The position numbers were made by a program, and so were the translations under genes. The notes beneath the pieces were generated by a model. That model searched no databases and was not told the origin of the DNA. It worked only from the letters and a program-made list of their open reading frames with translations. DNA of 64,000 nucleotides from Pseudomonadota bacterium (GTDB lineage: Bacteria > Pseudomonadota > Alphaproteobacteria > Sphingomonadales > Sphingomonadaceae). The DNA lies in NCBI GenBank assembly GCA_020160755.1, contig JAIUPN010000015.1:32051-96050 (forward strand), read 5' to 3'. Shown here piece by piece: positions 35,910 to 44,310 of this stretch; the first letter of the stretch is position 1; every line of letters begins with the position of its first letter.

Positions 35910-36527
35910 TCAGCTATGCGCGAAAATATCGGTTTCGGGCCAGCCGGCGAGATCGAGTGCGGCGCGCGTCGGCAGGAAATCGAAACAGGCCTGCGCGAGT
36001 TCGGACCGCCCCTCGCGCGCGAGCCGCATGTCGAGGATATCCTTCATCGCGTGCAAAAAGCGCACGTCGCTCGCGGCATAATCGCGCTGCGCGTCGCTGA
36101 GTTCGGCGGCGCCCCAGTCGCTCGACTGCTGCTGTTTCGACACTTCCTGGCCGAGCAATTCGCGCACCAGTTCCTTGAGACCGTGACGGTCGGTGTAGGT
36201 GCGGATCAGCTTCGACGCGATCTTGGTGCAATAGACGGGCGCCGTCACGACGCCGAGCGCCTGTTGCAGCGCCGCAATATCGAATCGTGCAAAGTGAAAC
36301 AATTTCAAACGGTTGGGATCGGTCAATATCGCCTTCAGCACCGGCGCGTCATAGGTGCTGCCGGGCTTGAAGCGCACGAGATGCTCGTCGCCCGACCCGT
36401 CGCTGATCTGGACAAGGCACAGCCGGTCGCGCAGCGGGTTCAGCCCCATGGTCTCGGTATCGATCGCGACCGCGCCGGGGCCCAGCACGCCCTCGGGCAG
36501 ATCTTCTTCGTGGAAATGAACAGTCAT
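35910..36527 (-). CDS. rnd: Ribonuclease D, short alphaproteobacterial form
   Basis: 205 residues, lacking the HRDC domains of E. coli RNase D. DEDDy exonuclease motifs: AIDTETMG (motif I DxE), FHFARFDIAAL (motif II), and YAASDVRFL (motif III, Tyr and Asp). Length and content match the single-domain RNase D of alphaproteobacteria, which trims tRNA and other small RNA 3' ends. Divergent from the cold-shock gene, and first gene of the lptC-lptA operon. Confidence 0.92.
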   Translation of the reverse strand: MTVHFHEEDLPEGVLGPGAVAIDTETMGLNPLRDRLCLVQISDGSGDEHLVRFKPGSTYDAPVLKAILTDPNRLKLFHFARFDIAALQQALGVVTAPVYCTKIASKLIRTYTDRHGLKELVRELLGQEVSKQQQSSDWGAAELSDAQRDYAASDVRFLHAMKDILDMRLAREGRSELAQACFDFLPTRAALDLAGWPETDIFAHS

Positions 36528-36656
36528 AGCGCCGCCTTAGGCCAAGCCGCCCTGTCGCTCAATGACTGGTTTTCGCGGGGGCCACCGGCGTCGCCAGGGC
36601 TGCGGCAAATCGTGCAAAATCCGGCATCGCCTTCATGAAATTTTCTGTTCGCAGCC

Positions 36657-36677
36657 TGTGGACAATTAGGCTATATC
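36657..36677 (+). promoter_or_regulatory. Candidate promoter region of cold-shock gene
   Basis: A possible -10 hexamer TATATC at 36672-36677 lies about 110 bp before the cold-shock ATG, implying a long 5' leader as is usual for cold-shock mRNAs. The -35 region is weak. The segment TGTGGACAATT at 36657 is identical over 11 bp to the methyltransferase promoter region at 61994, which may be chance. Confidence 0.35.
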
Positions 36678-36788
36678 TTGCGCCCTTGGTGGCATGGGGC
36701 GAGTCCGTGCCTGAGGTGAACTGCGTCCCCGTCCGGCGCAATGAGCCGGTTGAATGGGGTGTGGACGACCGAAAGCGACTAACAGACT

Positions 36789-37580
36789 ATGAGTTTCAAC
36801 AAGGATCGGCGCGGCCAGCGTGGACGCGGCAAGCGCGATGATTTCGGCAATTTCGACAGCTTCGAACCTGCACCCTACGGCGGCGACAGCTATGGCGGCG
36901 GCAACCGCGGCGGCGGCTTCGGCGATCGCGGCGGTTTCGGCGGCGGTGATCGCGGCGGCTTCGGCGGCGGCGACCGCGGCGGCGGTGGCGGCGGCTTCGG
37001 CGGCGGTGACCGCGGCGGCTTCGGTGGCGGACGCGGCGGCGGCATGCCGGCGCAGGTTGTCGGCGAAGGCAATGGCACGGTAAAATTCTTCAACCCGTCG
37101 AAGGGCTTCGGCTTCGTCGCGCGCGACGACGGCGGCGAAGATGTGTTCGTCCACATCAGCGCGGTCGAGCAGGCGGGGCTTCAGGGCCTTGCATCGGGCC
37201 AGCCGCTCGGCTTCACGCTCGTCGAACGCAACGGCAAGGTGTCGGCCATCGACCTGAAGATCGAAGGCGAACCGATGCCGGTCGAGGAATTCGCTCCGCG
37301 TCGCGATGATCGCGGTGACCGTCCGGCTCCGGGCGGCGCCCGCGGCCGCCGTCAGCTCACCGGTGAACGTACCTCGGGCACGGTGAAATTCTTCAACACG
37401 ACGAAGGGCTTCGGCTTCATCGCGCGCGACGACGGACAGGCCGACGCCTTCGTCCACATCAGCGCGGTGCAGCGCGCCGGCATGGCAGGCCTCGACGAGG
37501 GCGACCGCGTCGCTTTCGACATCGAAGTCGACGACCGCGGCAAGTTCGCGGCGGTGAACATCCAGCCGCATCAGGACTGA
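36789..37580 (+). CDS. Double cold-shock-domain protein with RGG-rich N-terminus
   Basis: 263 residues. Residues 1-85 are low-complexity Gly/Arg/Phe/Asp repeats of the type GGGDRGGFGG, like eukaryotic RGG boxes. Two cold-shock domains follow: the first with GTVKFFNPSKGFGFVARDD and DVFVHISAV (RNP1 and RNP2 intact), the second with GTVKFFNTTKGFGFIARDD and AFVHISAV. The linker is basic and Pro/Gly-rich (RRDDRGDRPAPGG). Tandem CSD proteins are common in alphaproteobacteria, but the RGG leader is uncommon. Such a protein would bind RNA or ssDNA and could phase-separate. The terminator at 37608 ends the transcript. Confidence 0.93.
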   Translation: MSFNKDRRGQRGRGKRDDFGNFDSFEPAPYGGDSYGGGNRGGGFGDRGGFGGGDRGGFGGGDRGGGGGGFGGGDRGGFGGGRGGGMPAQVVGEGNGTVKFFNPSKGFGFVARDDGGEDVFVHISAVEQAGLQGLASGQPLGFTLVERNGKVSAIDLKIEGEPMPVEEFAPRRDDRGDRPAPGGARGRRQLTGERTSGTVKFFNTTKGFGFIARDDGQADAFVHISAVQRAGMAGLDEGDRVAFDIEVDDRGKFAAVNIQPHQD

Positions 37581-37607
37581 TCGGCGGGATAATCGGACAA
37601 ACGAAAA

Positions 37608-37632
37608 GGGCGGCCCTCGGGCCGCCCTTTTT
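37608..37632 (+). terminator. Rho-independent terminator after cold-shock gene
   Basis: GGGCGGCC, loop CTCG, GGCCGCCC, then five T; preceded by AAAA, so it may serve both strands. Confidence 0.9.
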
Positions 37633-37716
37633 GTTTGGGGTGTCGCGGCCTGCTGTTTTCCGGCCGGTGTCTGCCGCTGATTTCCCCTCCCGCTCGCGGG
37701 AAGGAATCGCGCGCCA

Positions 37717-38178
37717 TCAATAGCCCAGCGTGGCCTCGAGGAACCAGATGCGCTGCTGCGTCTCGTCGGCCCAGCCGTCGACCAGCCCGCTCGTCGCGAT
37801 GTCGCCGTCGGCTTCGGCCGCCGCCTTCACCTCCTTGAGCTGGCCGAGCAGGGTCCTGTTGTCGTCCGCGAGCGCACGGATCATCGCCTCGGCACCCGGA
37901 TTCGCGCTGTCATCGTCGCGGATCGACGTCCGGCGGCCGATATCGCCGATCGAACGCAGCGTCGGCGCGCCATTCTTGCGCACGCGCTCGGCGATCAGGT
38001 CGGTCGTCGCGAAAATCTGCGCCGCCTGTTCGTCGAACAGCAGGTGCAATTCGCGAAACTGCGGACCGTGGACGTGCCAATGATAGTTTTTCGTCTTGAG
38101 ATAGAGCGCGAAACTGTCGGCGAGCAGCGCGTTGAGCGCGTCGGCGACAGCGGGAGCATTGTCGGCTTTTCTGGACAT
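37717..38178 (-). CDS. dps: Dps-family DNA-binding ferritin-like protein
   Basis: 153 residues from the ATG at 38178, with AAAGGA upstream. Ferroxidase-site pattern KNYHWHVHGPQFRELHLLFDEQ, and later DDNRTLLGQLKEV and IATSGLVDGWADE, are classic Dps. A dodecamer that oxidises and stores iron, protecting DNA from hydrogen peroxide in stationary phase. The N-terminal tail is short and only weakly basic, so direct DNA binding may be limited. Confidence 0.94.
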   Translation of the reverse strand: MSRKADNAPAVADALNALLADSFALYLKTKNYHWHVHGPQFRELHLLFDEQAAQIFATTDLIAERVRKNGAPTLRSIGDIGRRTSIRDDDSANPGAEAMIRALADDNRTLLGQLKEVKAAAEADGDIATSGLVDGWADETQQRIWFLEATLGY

Positions 38179-38292
38179 GGGAGCATCCTTTCTTTGCTCC
38201 CCTGAATATAGCGAAGCGGCGGGGCGCTTTCCCATTGAACCTTTGGCTAAGCTTCATCGATAAAAACGATAAGAACTATTCGCCTTCGTCAA

Positions 38293-38859
38293 TCATCCGA
38301 TCAATCCGAACGCACCCAGCGCCATGCGGAGGCCCCAAAGCGCCAGAATGACCGCGCTCGCCCACCGCACGATGCGCGCCGCGCGCCGCTCGGCCAGCGC
38401 CGGGCCAAAGGCGAGGAAGGGCAGCATTGCAAGCGTCCAGCCCACAAGCCCGCCCGCCGCGGCCCATTGCCCTGCGCCGCTCGTTGCGGCGAGCGCGCCG
38501 ATCAGGAAATGGCTGCGATCGCCGAACTGCGCGGCGAGCATCCGTCCCGCCAGCATCACCGGCGGCGCGTCATCGGCGCCCGCATCGGACAGGAGTTTTA
38601 CGCGCCAGAGGAGCGCCGCCGCCGCCGACAGCATCGCGAGCGCGGCGAGCAGGGCAGCCACCCCCTGCCCGATCAGGCCGTTCGCGATCGCCCCCGCGAC
38701 CGCAGCAATGCCAGCATTGATGATGAAGGCGCCGAACGCGATGACAACCGTCATGCGGCGGTCGGCGCGAACGCTCAGCAGCCGCGACAGATATATCCCG
38801 CTGCGCCCGTCGGCGTTGGCGAGCAGCACCGCCACCAGCGCAAGCATGATTGCATCCAT
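38293..38859 (-). CDS. UPF0016/GDT1-like membrane protein with a degenerate motif
   Basis: 188 residues, six membrane helices. The UPF0016 (TMEM165/GDT1) family carries two E-x-G-D-[KR]-[ST] motifs needed for Mn/Ca transport. The second copy here reads QFGDRSHFL, with Glu replaced by Gln, and the first is reduced to NADGRSGIYL. Overall helix pattern and the paired location of these segments fit the family, but the altered acidic residues question transport activity or selectivity. Divergent or partially degenerate copies occur in sphingomonads. Confidence 0.65.
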   Translation of the reverse strand: MDAIMLALVAVLLANADGRSGIYLSRLLSVRADRRMTVVIAFGAFIINAGIAAVAGAIANGLIGQGVAALLAALAMLSAAAALLWRVKLLSDAGADDAPPVMLAGRMLAAQFGDRSHFLIGALAATSGAGQWAAAGGLVGWTLAMLPFLAFGPALAERRAARIVRWASAVILALWGLRMALGAFGLIG

Positions 38860-38890
38860 CGACTATGTCTGAATCGTCGGCGCTCTGGCG

Positions 38891-39220
38891 TCAATGCCCC
38901 AGACGCACCGCGACCGACGCCAGCCAGGCTTCGTGCGCGGCGGCTGGAAGGGTGCCACGCGGCGCACTCGCGGCGTCGCTCATCGCATCGAGATAGGTCA
39001 GGATCGCCGCGCGATAACCGCCCCCCGCGACCGCCGATTCCAGCCGGCTCGCCAGCGTCTCGACCGCGGCAAAGCCATTATCGCGCGCGAGGCAGCGAAT
39101 GTCGTCGATTCCCTGAACGATCTGCGCCAGCGCGCAATGCGGCAGCGCTTCGGCGAGCGCGCCGATCTGGCCGGTAATCCGGTTCTGCATATCGAGATAT
39201 GGGTCGGTCTGGTTTCGCAT
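38891..39220 (-). CDS. Small helical protein next to a diguanylate cyclase
   Basis: 109 residues from the ATG at 39220, with GGGGG upstream. Predicted to be all-helical. The segment IDDIRCLARDNGFAAVETLASRLESAV is reminiscent of the HPt helix pair (split here as IDDIRCLARDNGF and TLASRLESAV), but the phospho-accepting His is not present. It lies 54 bp downstream of a GGDEF gene on the same strand and is probably co-transcribed. Function unknown. Confidence 0.7.
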   Translation of the reverse strand: MRNQTDPYLDMQNRITGQIGALAEALPHCALAQIVQGIDDIRCLARDNGFAAVETLASRLESAVAGGGYRAAILTYLDAMSDAASAPRGTLPAAAHEAWLASVAVRLGH

Positions 39221-39274
39221 CGTCCACCCCCTTGTTCGCACGGGGAACGATGCGCTTTTTTGGTTAACGCGTGG

Positions 39275-39919
39275 TTAGCGGTGGCCGGGGAGGCCGCCGA
39301 GGCTCTGCTTGCTGCGATACATGTCGCGGTCGGCGGCGGCCAATATGTCCGATTCGGTCATGCCGGTCTGGAGCATCGCAATGCCGAAACAGGCCGACAG
39401 CGCAATCTCGTGCCCGTCATAATGCGTGGGCGCGGCTGTCAGCACCTCGCACAATCGGGTCACCTGCACGCGCGCGCCCTCCTCGCTCGACTGGTCGAGG
39501 ATCAGGCCGAATTCATCGCCGCCGATGCGCGCCGCGACGTCAGTCGCGCGGATCGACGCGGCGAGCCGCTTGGCGATTTCGAGCAGCGCGAAATCGCCCG
39601 CGGCATGACCGAAATTGTCGTTTATATATTTGAGCTGGTTGACGTCGACAAAGACGACCGCGGCGCGTTCGGCATGACGTTCGAAGCGCGCCATGCGGTG
39701 ATGGATCGCGGTCAGGAAATATCGGCGGTTGAACAGCGGGGTCAGCGTATCGCGCTCGGACACGCGTTCGAGTTCGGCGACGGCGATCTTCAATACGCGG
39801 TTTTCGCGGCGCAACGCGTCGCGTTCCCGGCGTATGTCACGCAGCTGGTCCTCGATGGAGTCAACGGATACGGCGCCGAACTGGTCGACTGCGATCCGTG
39901 CCCCCCCTACGCTATCCAT
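39275..39919 (-). CDS. GGDEF domain diguanylate cyclase
   Basis: 214 residues from the ATG at 39919. A coiled-coil segment (SIEDQLRDIRRERDALRRENRVLK, noted as the EDQLRDIRRERDALRREN part) precedes a GGDEF domain with intact RIGGDEFG and an I-site RATD five residues before it. Predicted to make c-di-GMP with product inhibition. No sensor domain beyond the coiled coil, so dimerisation through that helix is likely. In the same transcription unit as the small helical protein. Confidence 0.92.
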   Translation of the reverse strand: MDSVGGARIAVDQFGAVSVDSIEDQLRDIRRERDALRRENRVLKIAVAELERVSERDTLTPLFNRRYFLTAIHHRMARFERHAERAAVVFVDVNQLKYINDNFGHAAGDFALLEIAKRLAASIRATDVAARIGGDEFGLILDQSSEEGARVQVTRLCEVLTAAPTHYDGHEIALSACFGIAMLQTGMTESDILAAADRDMYRSKQSLGGLPGHR

Positions 39920-40110
39920 GCCTGATCCCCGGCGCGCCCTAACCCTCCGCCGGCCGGACGCCAACGGATCTAAGTCCGGCGACCCTAGCCGCGACTTGAT
40001 ACCAATCGGTAAACGACCCCGACATCAATTGCGCGGCGTTGCCCGCGCGGGACACAGCCGCTAGGGGGAGGGCGGCGGCGATTCATCGTCGCCCGCAGGA
40101 GGGATGGGTG

Positions 40111-40608
40111 ATGGGCGAGAACGCACCGCAAGTCGGTGTCATCATGGGCAGCCAGTCGGACTGGCCGACGATGGCGCACGCGGTCCAGATCCTCGAAGAA
40201 TTCGGCATCGCGCACGAGGTCCAGATCGTCTCCGCCCACCGCACCCCCGACCGCCTCGTCGCCTATGCCAAGAGTGCAGCGGAGCGCGGCTTGAAGGCGA
40301 TCATCGCGGGCGCCGGCGGCGCGGCGCACCTGCCCGGCATGGTCGCGTCGATGACGCGCGTCCCCGTCCTTGGCGTCCCCGTTCAGTCGGCGGCATTGAG
40401 CGGCGTCGACAGCCTCTATTCGATCGTCCAGATGCCCGGTGGCATCCCGGTCGCGACCTTTGCGATCGGCAAGGCGGGCGCAACCAACGCCGGCCTCTTC
40501 GCCGCCGCGCTGCTCGCGAACAACGATCCCGGCCTCGCTGAAAAGCTCAATGGCTGGCGCGAAGCCCAGACGAACAGCGTCGCCCCCATCCCCGTTCGCG
40601 AAGGCTAA
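40111..40608 (+). CDS. purE: N5-carboxyaminoimidazole ribonucleotide mutase
   Basis: 165 residues. ATG at 40111 with AGGAGGG 7 nt upstream; a GTG at 40108 is a weaker candidate. Class I PurE pattern: VGVIMGSQSDWPTM, SAHRTPDR and GAGGAAHLPGMVAS. It converts N5-CAIR to CAIR in purine synthesis. Directly followed by purK, the standard arrangement. Confidence 0.96.
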   Translation: MGENAPQVGVIMGSQSDWPTMAHAVQILEEFGIAHEVQIVSAHRTPDRLVAYAKSAAERGLKAIIAGAGGAAHLPGMVASMTRVPVLGVPVQSAALSGVDSLYSIVQMPGGIPVATFAIGKAGATNAGLFAAALLANNDPGLAEKLNGWREAQTNSVAPIPVREG

Positions 40609-40618
40609 GGACCCTATT

Positions 40619-41692
40619 TTGCTCCCACCCGGTTCGACGATCGGCATTCTTGGTGGCGGCCAGCTCGGCCGTATGCTCGCCGTCGCTGCAGCGCAGCTTG
40701 GCTATCACGTCCATATCTACGCGCCCGACCGGGAAAGTGTCGCCGCGCAGGTCGCCGCGCAGCACACGCAGGCGGCGTGGGACGATGAATCGCGCCTCGC
40801 CGCCTTTGCCGCGCATTGCGACGTCGTCACCTACGAATTCGAGAATGTACCCGTCGACACCGTGCGCTTCCTGTCGGGTCATGTCGCGGTCCGCCCCGGC
40901 CACGAAGGCCTCGAAATCGCGCAGGACCGGCTCGCCGAAAAGAGTTTCGTCGCCGGACTCGGCGGCCGCCCCGCGCCCTTCGCTGCGGTGCCCGACCGCG
41001 CGGCGCTCGACGCGGCGCTGGACCGGATCGGTGCCCCCGCGATCCTGAAGACGGTGCGCATGGGGTATGACGGCAAGGGGCAGGCGCGCCTCGCCACCGC
41101 CGCCGACGCCGATGCTGCCTGGCACGCAATCGACCGCCACGCCGCCGTGCTCGAAGGCTTCGTCACCTTCGCGCATGAATTTTCGGTGCTGCTCGTGCGC
41201 GGCATCGACGGCGAGGTCCGTTTCTGGGACTCGCCCGTCAATGTCCACGAAGGCGGCATCCTCGCGACCTCGACCCTGCCCCCGCCGGGGGCCGTGCTCG
41301 ACCAGCAGGACGAGGCGCGCGCGCTGATGGCCCGGATCGCCGGGGAACTCGATTATGTCGGCGTCCTCACCGGCGAATTTTTCGTCGGCGACGACGGCCC
41401 GATCTTCAACGAAATGGCACCGCGGGTCCACAACAGCGGCCATTGGACGATCGAAGGTGCGGTCGTCAGCCAGTTCGAAAATCATATCCGCGCCGTCGCC
41501 GGCCTGCCGCTCGGCAGCACCGAAACCGCGACCTTGCCCGTGGTCATGCACAATCTGATCGGCGGCGGGATCGAAACTCTTCCCGACCTGCTCGCCGACC
41601 CCGCCTGCCACGTTCACCACTATGGAAAAGCCGAGGTCCGCGACGGCCGCAAGCTCGGCCACGCCACCTGGGTTGGAACCTCTCCCGCATGA
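40619..41692 (+). CDS. purK: 5-(carboxyamino)imidazole ribonucleotide synthase (TTG start)
   Basis: 357 residues from a TTG at 40619, since no ATG or GTG occurs between the purE stop and the first conserved motif; AAGGA sits 7 nt upstream. ATP-grasp enzyme with GILGGGQLGRML, then FENVP, MGYDGKGQ and EMAPRVHNSGHWT. It converts AIR to N5-CAIR using ATP and bicarbonate. Its stop overlaps the folA start (ATGA). Confidence 0.95.
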   Translation: MLPPGSTIGILGGGQLGRMLAVAAAQLGYHVHIYAPDRESVAAQVAAQHTQAAWDDESRLAAFAAHCDVVTYEFENVPVDTVRFLSGHVAVRPGHEGLEIAQDRLAEKSFVAGLGGRPAPFAAVPDRAALDAALDRIGAPAILKTVRMGYDGKGQARLATAADADAAWHAIDRHAAVLEGFVTFAHEFSVLLVRGIDGEVRFWDSPVNVHEGGILATSTLPPPGAVLDQQDEARALMARIAGELDYVGVLTGEFFVGDDGPIFNEMAPRVHNSGHWTIEGAVVSQFENHIRAVAGLPLGSTETATLPVVMHNLIGGGIETLPDLLADPACHVHHYGKAEVRDGRKLGHATWVGTSPA

Positions 41693-42180
41693 ATCATCCC
41701 GAAATCACGCTGGTCCTCGCGCGCGCCGCCAATGGCGTGATCGGCGCCGATGGCAAGATGCCCTGGCACCTGCCCGCCGACCTTCGCCGTTTCAAGCAGC
41801 TCACGATGGGCCGCCCGATGATCATGGGGCGCAAGACCTTCGACAGCCTGCCCGCTATTCTCGAGGGGCGCCGCCATATCGTTCTCACCCGCGACCCCGA
41901 ATGGCAGGACGAGGGCGCCGAGCCCGTGGCGACGATCGACGAGGCGCTCAGGCTCGCGAACGCCCCGCATGTGATGGTGATCGGCGGCGCCGAAATCTAT
42001 CGCCTGTTCCTGCCGCTCGCCGACCGGATCGAGCTGACCGAGGTCGCACTCAAACCCAAGGGCAATGCGATCATCGATTATCCGGCCGCCGCCGACTGGT
42101 TGGAGGCGGCGCGCGAAGACCATCCCGCCGACGATGCCGGCCGCCCGGCCTACAGCTTCGTCACGCTGACAAGGAAATAG
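41689..42180 (+). CDS. folA: Dihydrofolate reductase
   Basis: 163 residues. Typical motif set: NGVIGADGKMPWHLPADLRRFK, MGRKTFDSLP, HVMVIGGAEIY and a C-terminal YSFVTLTRK. It reduces dihydrofolate with NADPH. Translationally coupled to purK; a link between purine and folate pathways is sensible because purine synthesis consumes formyl-THF. Five bases separate it from the M19 gene. Confidence 0.95.
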   Translation: MNHPEITLVLARAANGVIGADGKMPWHLPADLRRFKQLTMGRPMIMGRKTFDSLPAILEGRRHIVLTRDPEWQDEGAEPVATIDEALRLANAPHVMVIGGAEIYRLFLPLADRIELTEVALKPKGNAIIDYPAAADWLEAAREDHPADDAGRPAYSFVTLTRK

Positions 42181-42184
42181 GCCG

Positions 42185-43381
42185 ATGCGCCGTTGGGTCC
42201 TGAGCATTCTCATCCTGATCGCGCTCGCTGCGGGCGCCTTTTTCGCCCTCGCCCCCGGCCTGATCGAAAAGGATCTCAACAAGATCGACGGCAAACCGCT
42301 GCCGGCTGTCAGCGCCCGCGCGCAGGCGCTGCACAAGACGCTGACGATCGTCGACCTCCACAGCGACAGCCTGCTGTGGGGCCGCAGCTTCCTCGATCGC
42401 GCCGACCGCGGCCATATGGATCTGCCGCGGCTCGAAGACGGCCATGTCGCCTTGCAGATACTCGCGAGCACGACCAAGTCGCCCAAGGGCCAGAATTACG
42501 ACGCGAACAGCGGCGACACCGACAATATCACCAGCCTCGTGATTGCGCAGCTCCAGCCGGTGCGCACGTGGAACTCGCTGCTCGAGCGCTCGCTCTGGCA
42601 CGCCGAAAAACTCCACCGCGCGGTCGCTGCATCGAGCGGCAAGCTGCGCGCGGTCACCACCCCCGAAAATATCGACGCGCTGCTCGCTTCGCGGCGCGGC
42701 AAAATGCCCCCGGTCGGCGCGATGCTCAGCATCGAGGGACTCCATGGCCTCGAAGGCAAGCTCGCCAACCTCGACAAGCTCTACGCGGCGGGCTTCCGCA
42801 TGGCGGGGCTCACCCATTTCTTCGACAATGATCTCGCGGGATCGATGCACGGCCTCAAAAAGGGCGGGCTCACCCCGATCGGCCGGCAGGTGGTCGAGGC
42901 GATGGAAGCGAAGGGCATGATCGTCGACATCGCGCATTGTTCGAACGCCTGCGTCGCCGACATCCTCAAACTGGCGCGTCGCCCCGTCGTCTCGAGCCAC
43001 GGCGGCGTGCAGGCGACGTGCAAGGTCAACCGCAACCTTTCGGACGAACAGATCCGCGGTGTCGCCGCCACGGGCGGGCTGATCGGCATCGGCTATTGGG
43101 ACGCCGCGGTGTGCGACACCTCGCCCGCAAGCATCGCAAAGGCGATGAAGCATGTTCGCGACCTCGTCGGCATCCAGCATGTCGCGCTCGGCAGCGATTA
43201 TGACGGCGCGACCACCGTGCGGTTCGACACGTCGAAGCTGGTGCAGGTGACGCAGGCGCTGATCGACGCGGGCTTTAGCGACGACGAAATCCGCGCTGCG
43301 ATGGGCGGCAACGCGATCCGCGTGCTCAAGGCCGGGCTCGTGCCCCTCACCCCGCCCCCTTCCACTAAAGCCACACCATGA
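42185..43381 (+). CDS. Membrane dipeptidase, peptidase family M19 (membrane anchored)
   Basis: 398 residues. N-terminal uncleaved-looking signal anchor (WVLSILILIALAAGAFFALA). Zinc motifs: IVDLHSDSLLWG (HxD), MLSIEGLHGL (bridging Glu), IVDIAHCSN and PVVSSHGGVQA, and SDYDGA near the C-terminus. All binuclear-site positions are filled. It hydrolyses dipeptides in the periplasm. The start follows folA by 5 bp and its stop overlaps ribF, so it is embedded in the purE-ribF operon. A paralogue with a cleavable signal is at 1-654. Confidence 0.9.
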   Translation: MRRWVLSILILIALAAGAFFALAPGLIEKDLNKIDGKPLPAVSARAQALHKTLTIVDLHSDSLLWGRSFLDRADRGHMDLPRLEDGHVALQILASTTKSPKGQNYDANSGDTDNITSLVIAQLQPVRTWNSLLERSLWHAEKLHRAVAASSGKLRAVTTPENIDALLASRRGKMPPVGAMLSIEGLHGLEGKLANLDKLYAAGFRMAGLTHFFDNDLAGSMHGLKKGGLTPIGRQVVEAMEAKGMIVDIAHCSNACVADILKLARRPVVSSHGGVQATCKVNRNLSDEQIRGVAATGGLIGIGYWDAAVCDTSPASIAKAMKHVRDLVGIQHVALGSDYDGATTVRFDTSKLVQVTQALIDAGFSDDEIRAAMGGNAIRVLKAGLVPLTPPPSTKATP

Positions 43382-44307
43382 CCCGCCTCGACGGCCACGA
43401 GCGGATCGACGAACCCTTGCGCGGCGGGGTGATCGCGCTCGGCAATTTCGACGGCTTTCACGCCGGGCATCAGGCGGTCGTCGGCCGCGCGGCGCGCCAC
43501 GCGCGGGACGAGGGCCGCCCCGCGATCGTCGCGACCTTCGACCCGCATCCGGTGCGCTTCTTCAAGCCCGGCGTCCCGCCCTTCCGCCTGACGACGCTCG
43601 ACCAAAGGCAGCAACTCTTCGCCGCCGCGGGCGCCGACGCAATGCTCATCCTGCCGTTCGACGCGACGCTTGCGGGGACGACAGCAGAGGATTTCATCAC
43701 CGGGCTGCTCCTCGACCGCTACGGTGCCGCGGGGGTCGTTACCGGCGCCGACTTCGTCTTTGGCAAGGGCCGCGGCGGCAATGTCGTGACGCTCGCCGAT
43801 CACGCGCGCCGCCTCGGCTTTTTCACCGAAATGGTCGCCCCCGTCGACGATAGCGCGGAAGTGATTTCGTCGAGCCGCATCCGCGAAGCGTTACAGGCAG
43901 GCGACTGCGCCACCGCGACGCGCCTCCTCACCCGCCCCTTCACCGTGCGCGGACAGGTGCAACACGGCGACAAGAACGGCCGCCTTTTGGGCTTTCCGAC
44001 CGCGAACCTCGAAATGGGACAATATCTGCGCCCGCGTTACGGCATCTACGCCGTCACCGGAACGCTTCCCGACGGCCGCATCCTCAAGGGCGCAGCAAAC
44101 CTCGGCATCCGCCCCAGCTTCGACCCGCCGAAGGAATTGCTCGAACCGCATTTCTTCGACTTTGCCGAAGATTTATACGGGCAGGAAATCGACGTCGCCT
44201 TCCACGCCTTCATCCGGCCCGAGGCGAAGTTCGACAGCATGGACGCGCTGATGGCGCAGATCGCGGCCGATTGCGACGAGGCGAAGCGGCTGCTGAGCGA
44301 CTTATAG
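43378..44307 (+). CDS. ribF: Bifunctional riboflavin kinase / FAD synthetase
   Basis: 309 residues. N-terminal FAD synthetase domain with ALGNFDGFHAGHQAVV (nucleotidyltransferase motif), FDPHPVRFF and VISSSRIREAL; C-terminal kinase domain with GRLLGFPTANLEM and KGAANLGIRPSF. It makes FMN then FAD from riboflavin. Overlaps the upstream M19 stop by 4 bp. In many bacteria ribF is followed by ileS-lspA; here a glycerophosphodiesterase gene is inserted between them. Confidence 0.96.
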   Translation: MTRLDGHERIDEPLRGGVIALGNFDGFHAGHQAVVGRAARHARDEGRPAIVATFDPHPVRFFKPGVPPFRLTTLDQRQQLFAAAGADAMLILPFDATLAGTTAEDFITGLLLDRYGAAGVVTGADFVFGKGRGGNVVTLADHARRLGFFTEMVAPVDDSAEVISSSRIREALQAGDCATATRLLTRPFTVRGQVQHGDKNGRLLGFPTANLEMGQYLRPRYGIYAVTGTLPDGRILKGAANLGIRPSFDPPKELLEPHFFDFAEDLYGQEIDVAFHAFIRPEAKFDSMDALMAQIAADCDEAKRLLSDL

Positions 44308-44310
44308 CGC

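Noticed and set aside
36559..36636. 25-codon minus-strand frame upstream of rnd
   Set aside because: Too short, with no conserved feature to support it.
36635..36841. Short plus-strand frame in the cold-shock leader
   Set aside because: It runs into the cold-shock gene out of frame and has no ribosome-binding site or family; more likely part of the 5' leader.
36900..37050. DNA tandem repeat of GGCGGC-type triplets
   Set aside because: The repeat is the coding sequence of the Gly/Arg-rich N-terminus of the cold-shock protein, so it is reported with that gene.
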